Shown here in pieces: positions 17,101 to 23,583 of a DNA stretch of 25,606 nt. This DNA is from CAYSLU01 sp964431965 (GTDB lineage: Bacteria; Verrucomicrobiota; Kiritimatiellia; CAIKKV01; CAYSLU01), in contig CAYSLU010000080.1 in assembly GCA_964431965.1 (NCBI GenBank), forward strand, positions 1 to 25,606, written 5' to 3'. Every line of letters starts with the position of its first letter. Position 1 is the stretch's first letter. The notes under the pieces are model-generated. The model was not told the DNA's origin. It did not search any database and saw only the letters and a list, made by a program, of their open reading frames with translations. Position numbers and translations under genes: made by a program.

Positions 17101-19763
17101 GAACGGCGTGCGCGATCTCCCCTGACGCTCGCTGCCTCGTAACGGCTGGAGCGCGCAAGGTCGAGATTCGGTGCGGAAGGACCGGTCGCGTTCTGGCCGG
17201 AGTCGCCCGGCCGCACGGGTCGATGGGCTGCGTCGCGTGCGCTCCGGACGGCTCCCGGTTCCTGATTGGTCTGGTCGACGGCTCTGCCGAGATTCACCGG
17301 ACTCCCGACCGTCAGCCGGCGTGGGACCGCGCGAGCGCGAACGGGTCGATCGGCGCGGTGCGCTTCATAGCCCCAACGAAGTTTGCCGCTTTGACCCGGT
17401 GGAGCATCTTGACCGGGGACGTCACGCAGCGCGCGCTGGCGCAGGCCGCTGATCTCGTCGATGGCGCTTCGCCCATGGCGTTCGCCGTCCGGCCCGGGGG
17501 TGCCTCGTTTGCATACGCCCGGGACGATTGCTCCGTGGTGCACGTTGTCGCGGGAGGCGCGGAGCCGCCCCGCGTCCTTTCCGGTCATGAGTTTGATGTC
17601 ACGTGCCTGGCCTTTCACCCGAGCGGGAAGCTGCTGGCCTCATCGTCCTGCGATTCGACCGCGCGGCTCTGGGATCTCGAGGGAGGGCAATGTGCTGGCG
17701 TGTTCGAGCACACGGGCCCGCTTTCCGTGTGTCAGTTCTCGCCGGACGGTGATCGGTTGGGCACGTTCGGTTTCGAGGGCATCGCCCGCGTCTGGGACGC
17801 TCGCTCCGGGGCGTTGCTTCGCGAAGTGAGCGTGGGCCCCCGGAAGTGGACGAACCCTTTCGTCAACGAACGCTGCCCGGAGGTGCAGATGGGGGGACGC
17901 GCCCTCGTACCGCCTCAGGAGTCGGCGCACCGCTTTACGACCTTGTCCACGCATCCCTTCGTGGAGCTCGCGCACCCGCATGTGCCGTTTGCCTTCTCCC
18001 CGGGGCTGCGGTTCTGCGCGGTCGCGGACGGGGCGCGCCTGCGCGTGTGCGACCTGCTCTCCGGCGAGACTGTGCTCGAGTTCAAGGATCCGGCCGCCCA
18101 GATTGTTGCCACCGGATTCAGCCCCGATGGCGCCGCGGTGTTGGCTTGTGACCGGGCGGGAAGAGCCCGCGTGTGGGACATGGCCGCGCCAACCTGGCCC
18201 TGCCGCGTCTACGAGTCTTCTGTCGCTCCGCTGAGGTTCGGCGCGATCTCAGCCTTGGGACACATGGCTGCGGTTGCCGGAAAGGCGCCAGGTCTGTCGG
18301 GCGGCGATCGGGCGGCTCTCACCGTCTGGCCGTTTGGCCTCGCGGATTGCCCCTTGGTCTATCCCGATGCGCCCGCCGCCACGTGCCTGCAGTGGAACGC
18401 GACCGGCGAACTCTGCGTCCTGGGGGAGTCCGGGGGTGACGTGCACGTGCTTGCGGTCGAGGGCGTGGCGACGCCGGAGGATCGGGAGCCCCCCGCGACT
18501 CACAGGGCCCCGCAGCTATTGGACACGTGGCCGGCTCAGTCGCCTTGGCGGCCGGCTGCGGAGGCCCATCGGTGGCGGTGTCCGGAGGATCCACTGGTTG
18601 CCTTGGTGCGCAGGGCCGAGGCGCGGATCGAGGCGGGCGACTATTCCGAGGCGGTCCCGGTCTGGCAGGATACGATCGCGCGAATCGTCGATTCCGGCGG
18701 GCTGGGATCGCTGCATCATCGCCGGATCCTCTTTCATCTGGGCCGGACCCGCTTCCGGACGCGGGAGTTTGCGCTCGCGGTCCGCTGCCACATGCAGGCC
18801 TTGGACGTGATCCACATCGAGGATGCGACGGACTTCGGTGGCGTCACGCCTGACACGGAGACCGAGTACGCCGTCGCCGCCTGGCATGTCGCCGCGGCTC
18901 TGCGGGACAGCGGCTCACTGGCCAGTTGGTCGGACGAACTTGCCGCCGAGCAGAAAGAGATCTTGGCGATGCCGCGCGGGCCGGTGCGGAGCGTGCGTGC
19001 GGCCATGATGCTCTGGCGGTTCGGCATTGCCGCCATCAGGAGCGGCAACTTGGTTCAGTTCGAGGGATCGCCCGTGATCACACTTGCGAAATCGCTGCTG
19101 CGCGAGCACGGCTGTCTTGCGCGACGATATGCCGGCAGCCTGCTGGCCCTGTGGTCGGCACTCCGCATGGCCACGCAGGGATGCGAAGACGGCCGGCGAG
19201 AGATCGAGGGCGTGCTGCGCGAGGTCAGAGGCGACGAATACCACGTCTTCAACCTCACGAACGCGATATGTGATGCCGGCGTTCTGCTATCGAGGTGGGG
19301 TGCTCATGCCGCCGCCGAGGTCGTCTCGCAATACTACATCCGGCTGGCGGGCGAGATTGCGAACGAAGATGCACTGAACATCGGCTGGCACAATCTCGGC
19401 GTCGCGCTCATGCACGCCGGCCGGTTGGCCGAGGGTGAGGCCCTGATTCGCCGTTCCATCGAGGCCGCCGGTCGGGCGGGCAAGGAAGCGGCGAATCACA
19501 ATGCGTGGGCCAACCTGTCGGAGTGCCTGGTGCTTGAGGGGCGCCTCGAGGAGGCGGGTGACATGATTGAGCGCGCTGCTGCTGGGCTCGCGGAATCGGA
19601 CTTCCGCTGGCTGAAGGTGCTGCGCGTCAGGGGGTTGGTCGCCGAAGCCAAGTGCGGGGACGATGCGGCGAAGGCTTGGATGAGGAAGCTGCTGGATCGA
19701 ATCGAGGAGACCGACCGTCCGATCGCCGACTTTCAGCGCGCCGCGCGCATGGGTCTGGTCTGA
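14103..19763 (+). CDS. TIR-NACHT (STAND) receptor-like NTPase with WD40 and TPR repeats
   Basis: This protein has 1886 residues from the ATG at 14103, which sits 7 bases after GGAGG (14091-14095). Order: a small zinc ribbon (C3, C6, C19, H22); a TIR domain (about 35-150: RIFLSYGHD, VWFDKSEI, CRDEIAIA, with E108 at the position of the TIR NADase glutamate); a NACHT-type NTPase (Walker A GAPGVGKS 238-245, Walker B VIDALDEA about 337-344, then VTSRPE); a helical linker; many WD40 blades (about 736-1452, e.g. GHEFDVTCLAF and ARLWDLEGG); and a TPR region (about 1496-1886). The layout matches STAND signalling proteins in which C-terminal repeats sense a ligand, the NTPase oligomerises and the TIR acts as effector, often by cleaving NAD+. 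It is convergent with the AAA-RyR gene. A defence or programmed-death role is inferred. Domain confidence is high. Confidence 0.9.
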   Translation: MKCPQCRVEATPVGAFWICPTHGQLPGAATPAALRIFLSYGHDSNESLVRRIKDDLEHRGHDVWFDKSEIKFGDEWRRAITDGILKSQRVLSFLSKYSTRDPGVCRDEIAIAIGVKGGSIQTILVESEQDVQPPVSIGHVQWLDMHDWQERRAAGEPAWEEWYQAKFAEIVRVVESDESRRFSGEIETLSGYLKPIKSEARIGQLLGKGFLGRRWLFDAVERWRQDAKPDSRLFWIQGAPGVGKSAFAAQLTHTRGDTVLAAQFCEWDKPDHRSAQRVVRSIAFQLATRLPDYRKLLLTLPELDLLDRKDAAELFDYLLANPLRSAIDGGRDRQLIVIDALDEACEGGRNPLVEMLARNARSLPAWIGILVTSRPEFDVQTPLQSLNPVPLDTASEANRADIRDYVRRGLAAPLRSRPDADLLVERILEKSEGVFLYVERVCDDVQRGDLSLDRLEQFPQGLGGIFCQYFQRQFPDLDRFRQSVRPALRAILAAREPLPVETLQRLFSWQKEDLRDFIRPLASLFPVATEGGHEVIKPYHKSLADWLAEEAKAGPHFVSLVEGHRMLADFLLDCWGRIVAPAAGGRRMTEAGPGAYQGDSASTWKYLLACLPAHLAKAERWDQLVTILTSIEFIEAKCVADRAYELANDYAAALRVMRDRGAAGGVPLSELSGFAEFFGAQIHVLAAHPRLTWQQAANQPADSPVSAAVEALRKQGRGGRMWLQRLNKPSSICARPLTLIGHSRRVTTCAFSASGFVVTGSEDGTLRSWSADDGRPLHTFSPPDGRSLLSGDPADLVKLIVAVHHLSAAPPANAHELDLALRKLRPWGISSCAAAADGRGVALGGADGSLRLLDSGMEIVSLVDDAPTNRAPAVTACWVSGDRRSAVFGMGDGQVRFADFVSRKAGTLREAGKQGEVLHCGYQRSGNSIFACFADGSLSAWDLEARAPQFDLRLAPGAIVSACYAPDEGILVALSDEQEAVAWDLKQRVRKYGAKLAMEGTACAISPDARCLVTAGARKVEIRCGRTGRVLAGVARPHGSMGCVACAPDGSRFLIGLVDGSAEIHRTPDRQPAWDRASANGSIGAVRFIAPTKFAALTRWSILTGDVTQRALAQAADLVDGASPMAFAVRPGGASFAYARDDCSVVHVVAGGAEPPRVLSGHEFDVTCLAFHPSGKLLASSSCDSTARLWDLEGGQCAGVFEHTGPLSVCQFSPDGDRLGTFGFEGIARVWDARSGALLREVSVGPRKWTNPFVNERCPEVQMGGRALVPPQESAHRFTTLSTHPFVELAHPHVPFAFSPGLRFCAVADGARLRVCDLLSGETVLEFKDPAAQIVATGFSPDGAAVLACDRAGRARVWDMAAPTWPCRVYESSVAPLRFGAISALGHMAAVAGKAPGLSGGDRAALTVWPFGLADCPLVYPDAPAATCLQWNATGELCVLGESGGDVHVLAVEGVATPEDREPPATHRAPQLLDTWPAQSPWRPAAEAHRWRCPEDPLVALVRRAEARIEAGDYSEAVPVWQDTIARIVDSGGLGSLHHRRILFHLGRTRFRTREFALAVRCHMQALDVIHIEDATDFGGVTPDTETEYAVAAWHVAAALRDSGSLASWSDELAAEQKEILAMPRGPVRSVRAAMMLWRFGIAAIRSGNLVQFEGSPVITLAKSLLREHGCLARRYAGSLLALWSALRMATQGCEDGRREIEGVLREVRGDEYHVFNLTNAICDAGVLLSRWGAHAAAEVVSQYYIRLAGEIANEDALNIGWHNLGVALMHAGRLAEGEALIRRSIEAAGRAGKEAANHNAWANLSECLVLEGRLEEAGDMIERAAAGLAESDFRWLKVLRVRGLVAEAKCGDDAAKAWMRKLLDRIEETDRPIADFQRAARMGLV

Positions 19764-19800
19764 CGAGCCCCGGAGCCGACGTGTTGGGATGAGCGGGAGA

Positions 19801-19889
19801 CCGGTGCGCGCATGCCGCATGTCGCCGAACGTCGAGCTGACAAACAGCCGGATGACTGGCCGGAGACGTGCCCTGGGGTGTGGGTCTGT
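19801..19889 (-). pseudogene. Remnant of the 5' end of a second DUF4062 gene
   Basis: Read on the minus strand from 19889, this piece encodes RLRPVIRLFVSSTFGDMRH. The intact gene at 23584 encodes RLRPVIRVFVSSTFSDMRH. The reading frame here lacks a start codon and homology stops just after the DMRH block, about 40 bp from the end of the TIR-STAND gene. It is a broken leftover, not a functional gene. Upstream non-coding similarity seems to continue to about 19940. Confidence 0.8.
19813..19860. repeat. Inverted-repeat arm flanking the RyR pair (left)
   Basis: This 48-base block matches the reverse complement of 23628-23675 at 40 positions by eye. The two arms enclose the minus-strand RyR genes. 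Similarity continues more weakly outward into the region before the DUF4062 start codon. Confidence 0.8.
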
Positions 19890-19936
19890 CGAAGACCGCA
19901 GTGGCGACAGAGCAACGGCGCATGGGGTTCGGGCGG

Positions 19937-22702
19937 CTATTTCTGGACCGCCGGATCCGCGGGCTCAATGCGAAAGCCGACGCGCTGTACTCGCTTCAAG
20001 TAGTTCGGAACCTCTGGGGTGGTGCCGGCCGCCTTCTGTCCCTTCACAACGCGACGGTCCTTGTCCTGTTCCGCGTGGTGAAGCTGAGCATATGGTATCA
20101 GCAAGGGGTGGAGTTTCTTGATCGGGTCCTTCTTTGGCAGCCGGGCGTAACGCCAGCCGGCGAGCATCCGCTCTACCATCCAGCCATTGTGCTCTGCTTC
20201 GGCCAGTATTTCCGCATGTTTCTTGATGGTCCGGCAGATGCGGGCCGCTGAAGAAGCCGAGACGGCCCCCCCCTTGACCACGCGAAGGCCGGCCAGTGCG
20301 ACTATGGAAGGAATCCGTGCAGCTTGGGCTACATTGGAATTGCGGGTGTCGCTGTCGAGGGCGTCCCACGGCTTCGCGTTCGGGTTCTCCTTCCTCTGTG
20401 CGGCCGACAGGCTTCTCAGCCAATCTTCGTGAAGACCCTCCGCCAGCGCAATCGCCGCCGGCGCGAATTCCATGTCGCTCTCGCAGAGCGGCCAGAACTC
20501 CTCCGCATTCACATGCATGTTGAGGAGTTCGTAGCCCGGCAGACAGGAGCGACCAAGCTTCCCGGAGCTGTTCTTCTTGAGTTGCGTACAGAGGAACTGC
20601 AACGAGCGGCCGGCACCCTTGTAGACGGGGATCTCCAGCATGGCCCGGAGAACACTGGGATCCAACTCCAGCCGCTCGCCCTTCTTCAGGTCGAACAAGG
20701 AGCGCATAAACAGGGCTCGCCGGATCGGAAAGCAGAGGTCGCTCGGATCATCCACCCACCGACGACGGCCACCTTCCTCTTTGCATACCTGCCGACGATT
20801 CATGCCCAGAAGGTTCAGGTAGGCCACGAGGCGGGACTTGAAATCGGGCCCTTTGGCGAGCACGAACTCCCGCCATGCCTTCTCGACCTCCCGCAGATGA
20901 TCCGGCTTCTTCTCTGCCAGATGCTTCAGTTGGTCCTCGTCCAGCAAGCCCGGGTTGACAGGGCCAAACTTCTCGAAGGTGGCGGAAGTGGCGCCCGCGA
21001 ACGCGAAGATGCACTTGCCGAGGGGATGAGTGAGCTGACCGTCCTGAAACTCCCCGTCCTCCATCGGCGCCAGCAGGTACTGCAGCCACCGGTACCCCTG
21101 TGAGTCAAACTCATCCCAGAATACGAACGGCGTGGCACCCTTGAGAACTCTGTCCCGAATCTGGTGGAACGCTCCACAGATGTCGCCGGCATCTTTGAAC
21201 TGAGACAGGTTGAAGAGCAGGACGTCCTCTTTCGGGATGTTCAGGGCTTTGGCAATCTGAACCACGATATACGACTTGCCGGAGCCGGGCGGCCCGAACA
21301 CGCCCAAGTTGAGCGGGGTCTTTGGGTGATCCTCTTTGAGGTAGCCGTTGATGAGCTGGCGGATGGTCCGCAGGCTCTCAATTTCCTTCCGATCCACAGT
21401 CTGGTACTTCCCGAACTGGGCTACGGGGAATCGCTCCAACGCCTCAGGCCCAAGCACCGCCACGGCCAACGCCGGCTCATAGTGAGGGCGTGGCTTGTCC
21501 GTGCTCTGGGCAACAATCTGCCACTCGTCCAGCATCATCCAGCAGCCCCGATTGCGCTTGCCCTGAGGAATCAGCGCGCTCACGAACTTGGTCGCTGGTT
21601 GCCGGATTTTCCCGACAATCCGGTCGAAGGGGAAGCCCGGCTTGGGTTCCTTTTCGCCGAGAACGACCTCGCCGTGACCAATCTGCCTCAACTCGCGGCT
21701 GGCGCTCAAGCCAGCCCCCAAGGCTGCTTCGATATCAGGCTTGCTCTGTCCGGGCTCCGTGTTGTCTGATGGCCGGCACAGTTCCCGGACCACCGCCGCG
21801 GTGAGGCACGACAGATAGCCGAAGGCGCCACCCTCCCCCTGGCTCTCAGACCACTCCCTTTCGGCTCGCGACGCATCAAAGACCAGCAGGGACTTTGTCC
21901 CCGTAGGATTGTTGTCGAGCCAGAACGCTCCGTCAGACTGGAATGTGACGATGAGATGGCGCGCCTTCAACATCGGTGTCATTTGTGGGTTGTTCTGGAG
22001 TTCAGCGGCCAGATCCTCCGCCGTTGCCTCCCAGGAAAGCCCCCTGCTTAGACGCACGTCCCGTCGGCGAAGCTCCTCGGCGGGGACGATCACAACCAGA
22101 TTGTTCCGGCATTGGCGGGTGACCTCATCCCACAGGGGACTCTTTCCAATTGGACCCGTCAGCTTGAGGACGACCCACTCCGGGCACTGCGTCTTGCTTC
22201 CGTCCTGAACAAAGGGCCACAGACTGCGGCGTGCGGAATCGCGGAAGCCAATACCCGCGTCGTCAATCACGACAATATCGGGCCTCTGTGTGAGTGATGT
22301 GGGCCGCGGCGAGTAGGCGTCGGCGCGAGGTTTGGGGCAAATCCCGGTCGGCTGCTCCTCGGCTGAATGCCCGTAGCCGAGCGGGGGTTCGATGGCCCGC
22401 CAATACGGGGTTCTGGCCTTGTCCCCTCCGCCAGCCTGCGGCTCCCAGATGCAGTACGAGTGATACGCGAGCGGCAGCGATTCGAAATCCGGATCCAGGC
22501 CAAACTCCGCGATCCACTCCGGGTCGTCCGGCTTCTCTCCCGTCATCGTTGCGGCGATCAGGTCCCGGAGCAGCAACGCGCCACCACCCGCGCGGTAATA
22601 GCGAAAGCCTCGCTTCTCGCCTGAATCGGCCGTCAGACGCTTGCCCTTGTAGTAGTTGTGGTCACAGATGGGATCGCCGGTAACCAGGATGGTCTTCTTC
22701 AT
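19937..22702 (-). CDS. PfkB-like / AAA ATPase / RyR-domain fusion protein
   Basis: This 921-residue protein starts at the ATG at 22702, 8 bases after GGAGGAG (22711-22717). Residues 1-330 resemble a ribokinase/PfkB fold: VTGDPICDHNYYKG near the start, RAGGGALLLRDL, VVIDDAGIGFR, then HLIVTFQSDGAFWLDN. The expected catalytic GAGD motif reads GEGG (289-292), so kinase activity is doubtful. The central part is an AAA-type ATPase (Walker A GPPGSGKS 470-477, Walker B FVFWDEFD with D530 and E531). The C-terminus (about 822-915) is an RyR domain: HNGWMVERMLAGWRYA, then HPLLIPYAQL and KDRRVV. RyR repeats are known from ryanodine receptors and occur in bacterial signalling and conflict proteins. The gene lies 28 bp downstream of a stand-alone RyR gene in the same operon. 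A sensor-ATPase role is inferred; the substrate is unknown. Confidence 0.82.
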   Translation of the reverse strand: MKKTILVTGDPICDHNYYKGKRLTADSGEKRGFRYYRAGGGALLLRDLIAATMTGEKPDDPEWIAEFGLDPDFESLPLAYHSYCIWEPQAGGGDKARTPYWRAIEPPLGYGHSAEEQPTGICPKPRADAYSPRPTSLTQRPDIVVIDDAGIGFRDSARRSLWPFVQDGSKTQCPEWVVLKLTGPIGKSPLWDEVTRQCRNNLVVIVPAEELRRRDVRLSRGLSWEATAEDLAAELQNNPQMTPMLKARHLIVTFQSDGAFWLDNNPTGTKSLLVFDASRAEREWSESQGEGGAFGYLSCLTAAVVRELCRPSDNTEPGQSKPDIEAALGAGLSASRELRQIGHGEVVLGEKEPKPGFPFDRIVGKIRQPATKFVSALIPQGKRNRGCWMMLDEWQIVAQSTDKPRPHYEPALAVAVLGPEALERFPVAQFGKYQTVDRKEIESLRTIRQLINGYLKEDHPKTPLNLGVFGPPGSGKSYIVVQIAKALNIPKEDVLLFNLSQFKDAGDICGAFHQIRDRVLKGATPFVFWDEFDSQGYRWLQYLLAPMEDGEFQDGQLTHPLGKCIFAFAGATSATFEKFGPVNPGLLDEDQLKHLAEKKPDHLREVEKAWREFVLAKGPDFKSRLVAYLNLLGMNRRQVCKEEGGRRRWVDDPSDLCFPIRRALFMRSLFDLKKGERLELDPSVLRAMLEIPVYKGAGRSLQFLCTQLKKNSSGKLGRSCLPGYELLNMHVNAEEFWPLCESDMEFAPAAIALAEGLHEDWLRSLSAAQRKENPNAKPWDALDSDTRNSNVAQAARIPSIVALAGLRVVKGGAVSASSAARICRTIKKHAEILAEAEHNGWMVERMLAGWRYARLPKKDPIKKLHPLLIPYAQLHHAEQDKDRRVVKGQKAAGTTPEVPNYLKRVQRVGFRIEPADPAVQK

Positions 22703-22730
22703 GGTGCTTGCTCCTCCAATGCGTGGACTG

Positions 22731-23021
22731 CTATTTCGCGATCCGGTAGCCGAGCACCTGGATCGTCTTGATGGTTTCCATCGCGGTTCTGCGATCGTAT
22801 TCCTTCTCCGACTCGGCCAGTTGCTCGTATGGCACCAGGCAGGGGTGCTCCTTCCGGGTGTCGTCGCGCTTCGCGCCGTAGCGCCATCCTTCGCTCATCC
22901 GCAGCTTGCCCCAGTTCTCGTGGGCGTTCTTGGCGAGCAACTCGGTCAGCTGTGTAACCTCGGGAGGCAAGACGACCTGAGAGGTATCTATGGGCTGGGG
23001 CTGATAGCTCATGATTTCCAT
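22731..23021 (-). CDS. Small stand-alone RyR-domain protein
   Basis: This 96-residue protein is almost entirely one RyR domain (about residues 23-94): LAKNAHENWGKLRMSEGWRYG, HPCLVPYEQLAESEKEYDRR and a closing LGYRI strand. It is clearly related to the C-terminal domain of the downstream AAA protein. The start is uncertain. The ATG at 23021 gives 96 residues but has no Shine-Dalgarno; the ATG at 23012 (93 residues) has a weak GGA upstream and forms an ATGA overlap with the stop of a short preceding frame. The gene is transcribed ahead of the AAA-RyR gene with a 28-bp gap, so both proteins are probably made together. RyR domains have been proposed to bind small nucleotide-type ligands in bacterial conflict systems; the actual ligand here is unknown. 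Confidence 0.88.
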   Translation of the reverse strand: MEIMSYQPQPIDTSQVVLPPEVTQLTELLAKNAHENWGKLRMSEGWRYGAKRDDTRKEHPCLVPYEQLAESEKEYDRRTAMETIKTIQVLGYRIAK

Positions 23022-23583
23022 TTCGTTTGTTTCACGATCTGCGCAAAGCTAGCGGTCGAGGCGTGCAGCACCGTCAGGCCGTGCGGCGTGAGGTCAACCT
23101 GTCGAGGTCGTCGGCAGGCCGTACAGTAGCGCAACGCTCTACATGGTGTCATGCGGGTGGCCCTCAGATGACAAGCAGGGAGCTTAGGTTGAGAACACAT
23201 CGAACTCAACCGTGAAGTGCAGGAACTCGACGTTGAGATACGAAGCCGTGGAAACACGACCGTTCTCCCGCGTGGAGGGACGACCTCCGTCGATTCCCAC
23301 ACAGCCTCCGCGCACGCGCTGCGGACCGCCCGAATCCTCCTTTTGTGATGTGCAATCCGCTTGCCTATTAGCTACGCTCCTGCCCCGTGGCTGTCGGTGT
23401 CGTGAAGGGCAGGAATGCCGAGATTGGGTGAGTAGGCGCCGCCTGCCGGGCGGCGCCCTCCGGGGGGTGCGCGTGCGCAGCTTCAGCAGAGCGTTGGCGG
23501 GATGATCTGGACCATTCGACGTGTTGTTTGTTCCGAAAGCTGCCGTTCGCACCCCACAGGCAGTCAGCGAAGTCAGGAGAGTA
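23022..23583. other. Divergent intergenic region between the RyR operon and DUF4062-STAND (562 bp)
   Basis: This gap must carry the promoters of both the minus-strand RyR operon and the plus-strand STAND gene. It holds the hairpin repeat at 23435-23457. It also carries a repeat-like stretch at about 23215-23300 (including GTGGAGGGACGACCTCCGTC, itself near-palindromic) and a small stem GGTTGAG/CTCAACC (23187-23193, 23205-23211). The last ~60 bases before the STAND start resemble the region next to the remnant at 19890-19950. I could not assign promoter boxes with confidence. Confidence 0.5.
23435..23457. repeat. Perfect 9-bp GC hairpin, complete copy
   Basis: GGCGCCGCC (23435-23443) and GGCGGCGCC (23449-23457) pair perfectly around a 5-base loop. 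It matches the sequence at the left window edge. It lies 127 bases before the STAND start. No T-tract follows, so it is better read as a dispersed palindromic repeat than as a terminator. Confidence 0.75.

Noticed and set aside
23187..23211. Small GGTTGAG/CTCAACC stem as an operator
   Set aside because: A 7-bp stem with an 11-base loop in a repeat-rich gap is weak evidence. It is noted only within the intergenic entry.
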